A stretch of DNA of 64,000 bases from Mesostigma viride (lineage: Eukaryota; Streptophyta; Mesostigmatophyceae; Mesostigmatales; Mesostigmataceae). The stretch is from the NCBI GenBank assembly GCA_009746045.1, contig RPFO01002171.1, forward strand, positions 7,501-71,500, in the 5' to 3' direction. The position numbers and the translations under genes are program-made. The notes below the pieces were generated by a model. It worked only from the letters and a program-made list of their open reading frames with translations. It ran no database searches and was not told the DNA's origin. Shown here piece after piece: positions 13,480-22,932 of the stretch. The number at the start of each line of letters is the position of its first letter. Positions within the stretch are counted from its first letter, which is position 1.

Positions 13480-14215
13480 CTGCATTTTTTGTGTTATGTT
13501 CGCTAGCATCTGTCAACTATTTGTCGTGCAAACAGTCTGAATTTCTTGTGGGCAGTTAACATAGATGTTTTTATGAGCTGTGCAAAGTTCTAGGCTTAAC
13601 TGAGTTCATTGATATGTGCACCCATGTGTCGGAACCCTTGGAAAACCATGAAAACTGCATATTGGGGGTATTTATGCTAGCATATGTCACCATTTTGCCA
13701 TCCAACCAGCCTGAAACTTTGTGGGCATGCTGCATGGGATGTGTTTAGAGCATGTGCAAAGTTCCAGGCCCAACTGAGTTCATTTGGTGTCATTATATAT
13801 GCGTATGTGTGATGAAAACCTTGGAAAACCATGGAAAAAATGCATTTGGGGGTATTTATGCTAGCATCTATCACCATTTCGTCAACCAACCAGCCTGAAA
13901 CTTTGTGGGCATGCTTCATGGGATGTGTTTAGAACATGTGCAAAGTTCCAGGCCCAACTGAGTTCATTTGGTGTCATTATATATGCATATGTGTGATGAA
14001 AACCTTGGAAAACCATGAAAAACTGCATTTTGGGGGTATTTATGCTAGCATCTGTCACCATTTCGTCAACCAACCAGCCTGAAACTTCGTGGGCATGCTG
14101 CATGGGATGTGTTTACAACATGTGCAAAGTTCCAGGCCCAACTGAGTTCATTTGATGTTATTATAGATGCATACATGCCAGAAAGTGCTGAAAATACGGT
14201 ATTTTTTGCTAGCAA
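13480..14215. repeat. 184-bp satellite, about four copies
   Basis: The landmark GTGGGCATGCTGCATGGGATGTG recurs, with CATGC starting at 13726, 13910 and 14094, a period of exactly 184 bp. A more diverged copy precedes (about 13480-13560) and a partial one follows. Each unit contains GTTCCAGGCCCAACTGAGTT and GGGGGTATTTATGCTAGCAT. Copies are A/T-rich and differ by few substitutions. Confidence 0.92.
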
Positions 14216-14697
14216 ATGTCACCATGTTACCATGCTGCCGGGTCCAAAATTTTTTTTTTACCACATGGCATCATAAGATATCTGATAAGGAACCTTGGTG
14301 CCAAATTTGAGGTCAAACTGACCATTATTCCATCTCCAAATAATTTTCAGGGGACAAAAATGGCTTTTCGGGTTGATGTGATAGCGTACGTAGTACTCCG
14401 TGGCATTAAATTCATTAGCACGTGACGCACTGCGCGTCACGTGGGTGCCAATACAGAGTATGTAAAAGAACCTCAACCCCTATACACAATGAGAAGGGGG
14501 AAGGGCGCCCGTGCTTCCATCTCGAGCACTGCCACAATATCAAGTGGGCATGCAGGCCACATGTGCACAGAGCGCTCTCTCCACAGCGCAGGGTGCCAGC
14601 TAGGGCGCAACGTACACTGTTACGTGGGTGCAATACGGCTGGCAACCATGCAGTACCATAAAACGGTAGGCTGACACATAGCTAGCTTTATATATAA
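14216..14697. other. No gene; repeat-junction sequence
   Basis: The satellite fades into unique sequence. At 14394-14440 lies the motif TAGTACTCCGTGGCAT, then the palindrome CACGTGACGCACTGCGCGTCACGTG. The first motif recurs at about 20747 and 32974 next to other repeat debris. Confidence 0.45.
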
Positions 14698-15164
14698 GGC
14701 TGGGGCCTCCCTCACGGCAGGTTACACGGCGGACCGGGCGGAGCGGGCCAAGCTCCTGGCCTACGGCGACGTCGGGCACCATCGTGTGGTGCCCTTTGTC
14801 CTGGAGGAGTTTGGGGCCATGGGGCCCCTGACCTCCGCCTTCTTCAAGGAGTGTTGCCGGCTCCGGGAGGACCGGCTGGACCTGGAGGGCCAGCGGGCCC
14901 CATGGTCGGCGCGGACCTGGACGTCATATTGGCGTCAGCGCTTGTCGGTGGCGCTGACTCGGGCCATGGCTGACATCATGCTCCGCCGTACGCGGGCTGA
15001 TTTTGCGGTGCAGCAGGGCTATTAGGTTCCTCCCGTTAGGAGTTTCCATTGGTCTTATCGTAGTATAGAGATTTGACATGGCTCTGTATAGAGGTTTATA
15101 GCTGGGCGTTTGCTTTGGTTTGAGTGATTTCACTCTGCTGTAATTAATTAATTAATTAATTAGG
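14698..15164 (+). mobile_element. LINE ORF2 C-terminal fragment with 3' UTR and TTAA-type tail
   Basis: Open reading to a stop at 15023-15025 encodes the last about 108 residues of a reverse-transcriptase-type ORF2 (marks: VVPFVLEEFGAMGPLTSAFF, REDRLDLEGQRAPWSARTW, ADIMLRRTRADF). A 3' UTR follows and then an AATT tail at 15141-15164. It is 5'-truncated. The 445-bp stretch 14698-15142 is repeated, inverted and nearly identical, at 16301-16745. Confidence 0.85.
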
Positions 15165-15535
15165 AACATAACTCCGTTGGGAGTATATGTAGCACATAGC
15201 CCTGAGAAGGGGCATATGAGCCTATAATACATTCTAAGCTACTTCCTGCAAGGGTGGGAATGTAAACAACACTTGCTCTAGGTGCACCAGGGCACCCGCA
15301 CCCTCATGGTCTATCACGCTATGCCCGGGTAAGGGGGGAGCATGCCTGTGAGGGGGAAGATCATCATGGCTATACAAGAGCTATGGCATGGCTTCTCAGC
15401 AGAGAGTGACTCCCTGCATGGGCACAACATTACTAAATAAGGCTAGGCATCGTCTGGAGTGTGGCACATCATAGGCACACATGTACATGATTAAATAAAG
15501 CGCGGGGCTTAGCTGGGATAGTGCCTCTAGGAGGC
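15163..15535 (-). repeat. Interspersed repeat with stem-loop end, related to 34503-34840
   Basis: Starting at the TTAA tail the sequence reads AACATAACTCCGTTGGGAGT, then ATGTAGCACATA, then TAATACATTCTAAGC and GGTGGGAATGTAAAC. The same order of blocks appears at 34503-34840. In the opposite orientation this would be an element whose 3' end is the stem-loop plus tail. Confidence 0.7.
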
Positions 15536-15589
15536 GTACATGTACATGGCCACGGTCTATCTATTCTGCACTACTACTGCTGTATTCCC

Positions 15590-16126
15590 CTAAGCTGGGG
15601 CGTCTGGAGTCGCTGGGGCCGCGGGGGGGGGGGTCGCCTGCCAGGGCTTGTGGCCGACGTAGATGGCCGCCCCCTTCCAGTACACCGGCTGCCCCGCCTT
15701 GGTCTGCCGGAGCTGGAGGTAGGTCGGCCATAGCTCCCGTCGCCGTTGTTGCTGCGCCAGGGTCAAGTCGTCATCAAGGGTGAAGAGAGTCTTCTCGAGC
15801 CGCTTGCGGCGTCTGAGAAAAGAAATCTTGTCCGCCGGGGTCTTAAAGGTGAGGAGGAGCGGGGGCGGCCCTGCCTTACCCCGCGCGCGGGGAAGGCGGT
15901 GGGCAGCCAGCTCTATCTCACCGTTAAGGCCCATGCGACCAAGGATTCTGCTGTAAGTAATTATATTATTAATATATAAGGTGGGTCCTCCACCTGCAGG
16001 TTGTAGCCCATGCATGCAGACTGCATGCAGACATGCTTGCAGCCCATAGATGCCCCTTCTCAGGGCTATGTGTTACATATGCCCCCCACCGAGCTATGTT
16101 CTTAATTAATTAATTAATTAATTAAC
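15590..16126 (-). mobile_element. LINE ORF1 C-terminal fragment (subfamily B), with tail
   Basis: The minus frame 16015-15590 encodes PPPLLLTFKTPADKISFLRR and, further on, TLDDDLTLAQQQRRRELWPT and PVYWKGAAIYVG. This is the pattern of the nucleic-acid-binding C-terminal domain of LINE ORF1 proteins (FLxRRK-LDxDLTxxQQxxRRxLWP). It ends in a stop shortly after. An AATT tail at 16103-16126 abuts a separate unit. Confidence 0.75.
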
Positions 16127-16300
16127 CCCTAAATGGGCAGAAATACTGCCGATGCATCGGCTGTAACTTCACAATTTTGCAAACCAGATGCCATCCAACC
16201 CACCCATATCCAATGGCTGTCCTTGGGGGCCAAGCATGTCCATGAGTTGCCCTTCGGGTTGGTATATCACAACCTTACATATATTAAAAATATAATTACT

Positions 16301-17247
16301 TACAGCAGAGTGAAATCACTCAAACCAAAGCAAACGCCCAGCTATAAACCTATATACAGAGCCATGTCAAAGCTCTATACTACGATAAGACCAATGGAAA
16401 CGCCTAACGGGAGGAACCTAATAGCCCTGCTGCACCGCAAAATCAGCCCGCGTACGGCGGAGCATGATGTCCGCCATGGCCCGAGTCAGCGCCACCGACA
16501 AGCGCTGACGCCAATATGACGTCCAGGTCCGCGCCGACCATGGGGCCCGCTGGCCCTCCAGGTCCAGCCGGTCCTCCCGGAGCCGGCAACACTCCTTGAA
16601 GAAGGCGGAGGTCAGGGGCCCCATGGCCCCAAACTCCTCCAGGACAAAGGGCACCACACGATGGTGCCCGACGTCGCCGTAGGCCAGGAGCTTGGCCCGC
16701 TCCGCCCGGTCCGCCGTGTAACCTGCCGTGAGGGAGGCCCCAGCCACGTGGCTAAGAGCCAAGGGCCGCGCCACCGAAACGTCAATAAGCAGATGCCGGC
16801 CACCCCCCTCAAAGTCCAGCACCACGATGTCAGGCCGGTGGTTGGGGAATAGAAGGCAGCGCCATCCGCATCCTCGGACCGGATGTTCGCGTGGGGGAAA
16901 ACCGACCGAATCATGGCGAGCACCACCGTCAGGAGGACAGTGTGCAAATACAAATACCAATTCTGATTCTGTTGGCCCCCCATGCAGGCAAGGTAGTGAG
17001 TCCCCGTGGGATCCAGCGGCTGCCCACAGCTACCACAAGGCCGCCCGGCCGGAACAAGAGGCTGCGGGGCAAATAGCTGGTGCCGGAGCGCCACCGAGTA
17101 GTGGCTGGGAGCCAAGGCGAATGGGGGGGCCTTACATATATGCAGGGTAGGCCATGTATAACTGCCGTCAAAGTCAGGGGGGTCAAGACGAGCGTTTTCA
17201 TTTTTGGTAGAATGTGCATTTTGAATTATGTTGTAAGAGCTAGGCAC
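16301..17247 (-). mobile_element. LINE ORF2 C-terminal part: CCHC finger and PD-(D/E)XK-like domain, frameshifted
   Basis: On the minus strand, frame one (17247 to about 16860) carries PCGSCGQPLDPTGTHYLACM, a CX2C-X9-HX3C knuckle, then RSEDADGAAFYS. A frame change near 16860 continues as RPDIVVLDFEGGGRHLLIDV, a PD-(D/E)XK-like core, then to a stop at 16418. A CCHC knuckle plus such a nuclease is the hallmark of R2-type and Dualen-type non-LTR elements. The copy is dead because of the frame change and because no polymerase part is present. Its 3' 445 bp duplicate 14698-15142 in inverted orientation. Confidence 0.85.
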
Positions 17248-18680
17248 CTACCACTTCAGGGATGATAAACAATTAGTTGCTGAACAGTTTGAGCCATTGG
17301 GGTCATCATTTGGGTGGGTATGCCAGCAGTTACACCCAGTACAGCCCATAGGGGTACCGTTGGTAAAAAGCAACCAAGGGGGTAGGAGTGGGCATACTAC
17401 CTACTAATACCTACTAATATGGCCCCCAACCATGCCACACAATACATTTCCCTTCCACAATGATGGGGAAACATAACTGCATCATCACACTGCCCTTACA
17501 TGGCACCTATGTGCAGGTGCCACCTTGTCCATGCACGTAGGTAACGTGGTACGGATACCCTACGTAAGGCATGCATTCTAGGAGGCAGCCACCAACAAAC
17601 TAGTGATTTTAAGCCTATTTCAGCTTGCCCTAGCAAGGATAAACTAGGCCTAAGCTGCTATAGCTTGCCAGGTGATGGCCAGCACACCTGGTGGCACATG
17701 CTGACAATGGGAAGCTTCTACTCACCAGTTACGTGCTTGATGATGCCACAGAGACCAGCCAACTGCCTCACACTCATGCAATATGTGTGTGGGAAATGTA
17801 TAACAAACATATATGGAGGTATTCAAACCCATACAGCATCTAAAACTTATCACCATCACACTGTGGCAGGTCAACTGACTGAGGGAAGCATCTAAGAAGG
17901 GTGTTTTAGAAAGGGGCCAGGCCAGGGTCAAGAAAGAGCATGAATAATGCAAAAAGAATGTGCTACACAAGCTAGAACGTATATATAAACGTCAAACATC
18001 GATAGGAAAACGATGCTGAAGCTTTACCAGGCATGGATGGCGTTACCTTGGCCCAGGCGGTGGCCGCAAAATGGCGCATTTCGGCACACCAAAGTTGTGC
18101 AGCATGGTCGCTGGATTCGGCGATTTCTGGCCACCCTTGCACGTTTACGACTACTATGTATCATAAAAAGTACAAAGAAACCAATATATCCTTTAAAATA
18201 CGCCGGAAAGGTATTGCTGTCAACGTTTCTATCGTCCGGCCTGATCGCAGTTTTTTCCAGCAAGAACGCTGCCGACACCTATCAAATGGCATTCCCGCGA
18301 ACCAAAAATTGGCCTGTGTGATCTTTAGGACGTATAAAATCAATTTCCTAAGTTTGGTCAGAAAATTCGAACGAAAACGTAAATGCCATGCGTGGGCGCA
18401 AGCCGCCATGGCCAGGTCGTCGTTTTCCGGAATGCACGTTGTACGTGAAAAAGTACCCTGACCCCTTGTACTTTGACCGGCCAGAACACCTCTATAACTT
18501 TGTCAGAAGTATGCAAACCCTAGTACCATGCTGTGAGGAAAATTATAAACTTTCGATCTTCTCAGCTAAACTTTTCCTAATTCTCAATAGTTTTCGCGGC
18601 ATTTGGTCCCCCGAGAAGGGGCCGACGTGTCGGCTGTAACTCAGTTTTAGGCGGAAAATCGGCAGCCAGACCATTTAGGG
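17248..18680. other. Long intergenic stretch without recognised gene
   Basis: No family was recognised. At 18560-18702 the sequence GGCCGACGTGTCGGCTGTAAC, CCATTTAGGGGTTAATTAA resembles the start of 16127-16180 in inverted form, so the right part is probably repeat-derived. Short open frames at 18013-18460 look like chance. Confidence 0.4.
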
Positions 18681-18944
18681 GTTAATTAATTAATTAATTA
18701 ATATATAAGGTGAGGTGGGCTCAAGACGTTGGCTAAAGCGCGCTAGCTCAAATGGCCACATGCAATGAGCCACACAGTGGCTGAAAAAGCCATCACATAC
18801 ATGCCTGCATGAATCTAAACAGCTCTAGAGAGCTATTATACGCTGAGCTGTATATCAGTATGCTTTATGCCAACTTGCCAAGACGTGCAATAATTAATTA
18901 AGTAATTAGTACTGAAGTATTTAAACACGTAGTAAATGACGGAT

Positions 18945-19039
18945 ACGCTGTTGCCGCAAGAAGCTCGCGAGGACTTCCTACACGCTGGAGGAGGACTTGA
19001 CCCTGGCGCAGCAACAACGGCAACGGGAGCTATGGCCAA
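18945..19039 (+). mobile_element. LINE ORF1 fragment (subfamily B), 95 bp
   Basis: The reading KKLARTSYTLEEDLTLAQQQ followed by RQRELWPT matches the ORF1 block at 15.8 kb. It ends abruptly at GGCCAAC and runs into unrelated sequence. Confidence 0.7.
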
Positions 19040-20404
19040 CTGTAACTAACAGTATTTTCTGACAGTGTGTACTGATACTGTTGCATCCAAGTGGACGCGA
19101 ACTTTGTAGTTCAGCGTTCAGTGTAAATGGCTGAATCCTTTGTACGGCCAAAACTTGTGTTAATTATGATTCCTGGCCTGACTTGACTTTTTGGGACGTA
19201 CTTATATGCGGAGTGCCCTTTTGATGGTCCTTTGTGTTGGGCCCTGGACGGTACGGGACAGTACCTTGGAATCTATGTGTTATCTGACTGATGTCAGTTA
19301 GTATCTTTCGTAAGTTATAGGGGTGTAAAGCATACAGAGAGAGAACCTTACCGGTTCGTCTGTGTTCTGATTGGCTGAGACCTGTAGGATTGCGTTGGAC
19401 TCCTCTGTGTCGGCGGGGACATAAGCCTTGCCTGTTTGTCACCATAGCCATCAGGCGGATACCCCCAATAATAATGTGAAGTTATTTCTAATAGCCAAAC
19501 ATGCTCACTTCAGGCCCCTGTTACTGGACAGCCACATCCGATAGACAGGAAGTCTTGTGTCTGTATGAACAAGCAGAGAGACGCCCGACCAAAAGGGGAC
19601 CACCGCTCTCTATCGCTTAAGTACCGTCTCGTAGGAGAGGCCTCTAGACGGGAAACGACCACCCTCTACGATTCCTGGAGAGTGCTAGGAATCACCCCTG
19701 TCTCTTGGGGTTTGATAAGTCCGTTCGATCTGTCTTTAATGACAGGAGGTAAAAGATCTGTGCATTTAGTGGAGCAGAGACCACCATTTTATTCTGTTAT
19801 GTATTGGTATAATCGGAGGTTTGACCTCTGAACAGACGGACTTATCAAAGCATGGGACGAGTTTCCGTGTACTGACTCTTTCAGTATACATCAACCATTT
19901 CTGCCTACCTACGTTTTTTCTACCGAGGGAAGAACAAGAACGATAGCATTCGTCCTGGTGGAGACATCAAGAAGAAATCTTTCTATCTAGCTCATCGGCC
20001 AGTCAACTCAAGTGATTCTGCTGCAGTACGTCGACTATTCGACACTGCGTCAATCTGCCCGACCCGCGGGCGCTGAAACGGCAACGAGCTCTACACGACA
20101 ACAACAATCAGCCAGCACAGTGTGGTGGTGGCAACGAGTTCTTCTAGTCGTGCCAATGCCTTCTTTGTCAACGACTACATCTGCCAGGTTTAGTGACAAC
20201 ATCTTCATGTTTCGGCAACAACCTTTCGCTCTAGCGCTGACGTTTTGCTGTAGCAGCGACATCTGGTTGTGGCGACACTGTCGTCTGCTGCAACGGCATC
20301 TGCTAGGCCAACATCTCGAAAAGCAGGTGGGCACCTGGTGATCTCTTTTGGTTGCAGAAGAGATGCCTATAGGGGATGAGACATTTTTCTTACTGCTCAC
20401 CAGT
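19040..20404. other. Unclassified sequence interrupting an ORF1 fragment; contains a 14-bp inverted repeat
   Basis: This block begins right where the ORF1 fragment breaks off. It holds a perfect inverted repeat, TTTGATAAGTCCGT (19711-19724) and its complement (19836-19849). No reverse transcriptase, integrase, capsid or transposase signature was seen. A solo LTR or non-autonomous insertion is possible, but its ends could not be fixed. Confidence 0.35.
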
Positions 20405-21345
20405 CAACCAGGTGCATGGAGGGCAAGTGCGCGGCGTGCTCATGAAGAAGCTTGATCATGAAGCCATCACCGCCCACATGCACCGAGGCCCCATGCATGC
20501 AGGTGGCCACACAACAGGTCCCAAGGATAGCGGAGCAGACGGCCACCATGCATCGCATCCCAGCCTCCCCGGCAGGATGCTAGCTGGCGCGACCTCCCTC
20601 CGCTCTCCTATGCGGACCTGAGCACTGCTGACAGCGACCGCCTCAACCACTGACGCCATCTAGTGCTTAACGGCTGGGGGATCAGTGATGCAGACGATAT
20701 TTGTTTAAACATTTGTTTAATTATTTTTCTAATGAGATTAGCATAGTACTCCGTGGCATGCCTTTGCGCATGACACGCAAGTACTTACTTACTTACTTAC
20801 TACTGACGCCATCACTACGAAACTCCAGCAGGAGCTTGAAGTCCTTTGAACACCAGGCACAACGACGGGAAGCCACCGACCGCGCTCGCCGCGACTGCCG
20901 GGCCGGTGGTGCTGCGTCGCTTCCCGGCCCCAGAAGCCAGGTGAGACGGCAACCACCCTTGCTGACGAGCTCAAAGTTAACAGCTCCTTACCCTCATGGG
21001 CCTGGTCGGTGAGTTAGAAGTAGCTGCGTGGGTGCCACCGCCTTCCCCACTTACGGGATCGACAAGGCGGCTCCCCCACCAGTCCCGCTGCTCACCTTCC
21101 CCTCCCATGCACGAGGACAAGCAGCGGTTCCTTTCTCGTCGCAAGAGGTTGCACAACCTCACCTGGACGCTGGACAGTGGAAGACGACCTGACCCCCGCT
21201 CAGCAGCGGCTAGCGACGCGACCTGTGGCCGGAATACCTCCGGCCGCCACAAGCAGGACCCCCAGAAGCCCAAGGTGTACGTACTGGAGGGGCGGGGACC
21301 TGATGATCAACCACAAGACATGTACGTACGTGGACGCCCCCTGCG
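20405..21345 (+). mobile_element. LINE ORF1 fragment (subfamily A), decayed
   Basis: Across several frames the sequence reads like 36910-36196 (minus): a helical start (EGKC... MKKLDHEAITAH), ARRDCRAGGAASLPGPRSQV, then HEDKQRFLSRRKRLHNLTW and TWTLDSG. The FLSRRK-L motif is the ORF1 C-terminal mark. Frameshifts and stops show it is dead. Confidence 0.75.
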
Positions 21346-21593
21346 GGCTAGAATAGCTTGTATAATAGCCCTACTAGGCCCCTAGCTTGTATCTGGACAT
21401 TGGTAGTCACTGCCGGGCCATGGCAGCCATGCTTAGAATGTTTGCCACTTTGCCTAGCCGGCTGTGCCACCATACCTAGTCACGTGCACCGCTACACAAC
21501 CAGCCCTAGCCTTAGCTTAGCCCTTGCCTTTGTACAGCCATGCTACATCTTGGCTATGATCAGATCACTTGCCCACGCTCCTTGCTATGATAT

Positions 21594-21617
21594 CAAAGAG
21601 ACAACTTGCTATGATAT
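21594..21617 (-). mobile_element. 12-bp stub of the GGTTGTCTCCTTG-ended element with 12-bp target duplication
   Basis: TTGCTATGATAT occurs at 21582-21593 and 21606-21617. Between them is CAAAGAGACAAC, the complement of the family's last 12 bases. It reads as an extreme 5' truncation at insertion. Confidence 0.65.
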
Positions 21618-21822
21618 TCTGATCAGACACTCCGCAAAGGTGAAAACCTTTGCGTTCAGTGCCAGGCCGCGGAAAACGCGGAAAACGCGATCTGCAAATG
21701 AATCCGACCGGAATCGAACTGGGGACCTCTCGCACCAATTTTGCTGACTATAGGACGGACGTCTCCGGTTACCATGGCATCGCCAACTTACACCTACAGT
21801 CATCCGCAAAAGTTCTCCTGTC
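21618..21822 (-). mobile_element. SINE-like element with tRNA-type B box
   Basis: The 205-bp insert is flanked by CTATGATAT at 21609-21617 and 21823-21831. On the minus strand it holds TAGTCAGCAAAATTGG (A-box-like) and CCCAGTTCGATTCCGG (B box, GWTCRANNC). The spacing between them is shorter than in a tRNA, as if the anticodon arm were lost. A body and 3' end follow (GGAGTGTCTGATCAGA). A 5'-truncated relative lies at 47438-47553. Confidence 0.75.
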
Positions 21823-22043
21823 CTATGATATGCTCACATGGGTCTTATTGCACCCACAGAACTTGCCGGATCGTCTACCGTGTCCGATTGCAGCTGCACA
21901 TGGCATGCCTCTGGCCTGAAGGAGAAAGGGGGTCTCTGCAGGCCCTTTCTTCCTGTTGTGCACATACAGGGATTAAAAGCACTTCGGTGCTCTGTGACTC
22001 CCCAACGGGAGCACGAGTTTAATTAATTAATTAATTAATTATT

Positions 22044-22932
22044 AATGTGCCCATGCACATTACGGACACGCAAGTACTTGTACTTATGATATATATCAAT
22101 GCGTGCATGCACAGATCGAGGGTGTACACCTTTGCGCCTTAAAAATCTCATCACAGACAACTGCTCAAGTCCTCGCACGACGTTGGACGGCCATGCGCGT
22201 AGAACAGGTCTGTACGATTGATCACTTAAATAAGAAGAGAGTCTAGCTCGTGTACGTGGCCGGTGCCCACCTGCATGCATGCACATGGCAGTGAGAGAAG
22301 CTAGCGCTATCGGCGAGGGCACCCTAGCCCTCGTTGTTTTCTTTTGGGGGGGGGTTCCTTTTTTCGCCGTGGCCCCACATGACGCATAAATTATCCTAGC
22401 TGGACGAGTCGACCAAAGTGGATAAAAGTTAACAGCAGGCTCAATCGTGCTACCATGGTCCGGATTCTCCAGATTCCTGGCTTGCGTTGGTTGGCCGGGC
22501 TACTTGACTTGAATCACTTGATATGTGCATCGAGACCTGTAGACCTACACATGTGTGCTTGTAGTAGTACGTCGCTATTTTTTTGACCATCAACTTAGCC
22601 TTTAAAAGTTTATTTTCACAAGTTGCAAACGGCCCCAGTCCCCTGAACCATGAGATTGTGCTAATACGTTGTCCTGCTCACTCCTGTGCTGGCAGACATG
22701 CTGCACGAACGGTGCTAAACCACATGACTCTCGCAAAGGCAGCCTCACAGGTTGTCCCTTGGATCTCTGTCCTGATGTGTGTTGCCCATTGCCAGTAAAC
22801 GGCCCCAATGAAGTTGATTACTAAACTGACATGTCCCTCCCCCCCCCCCCCCCCCCACCACCAAGCGTGCACTGGGGCCAAGTAGCTCCAAGCATGCACC
22901 CTAGGGGCGGCCCTCAGCCTCAACCACCAGCA
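22044..22932. other. 3' flank of thioredoxin gene; one decayed repeat copy
   Basis: At 22445-22480 is a decayed copy of the CCATGGTCCGGATTCT repeat. At 22837-22857 is a C-run. No gene was recognised. The stretch nearest 22932 is probably the 3' UTR of the thioredoxin gene on the minus strand. Confidence 0.4.

Larger units (their letters stand above)
21552..22043 (+). mobile_element. Short interspersed element with stem-loop and TTAA tail, interrupted by two insertions
   Basis: Pieces 21552-21593 and 21823-22043 together match 34845-35105 (minus strand): GGCTATGATCAGAT, CTTGCCCACRCTCCTTG, then GGGTCTTATTGCACCCACAG, CTTTCTTCCTGTTGTGCACA, and the end stem-loop before a TTAA tail (22019-22043). 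The 34.8-kb copy is uninterrupted, so 21594-21822 is inserted DNA. Confidence 0.85.

Noticed and set aside
13480-14215. Tandem gene duplicates, suggested by repeated minus frames of 73-80 residues
   Set aside because: The frames are parts of the 184-bp satellite, lack domains, and the period is not a multiple of three.
21700-21760. tRNA gene on minus
   Set aside because: A and B boxes are too close for a cloverleaf and no anticodon arm could be drawn. Target duplications and a second truncated copy point to a SINE.
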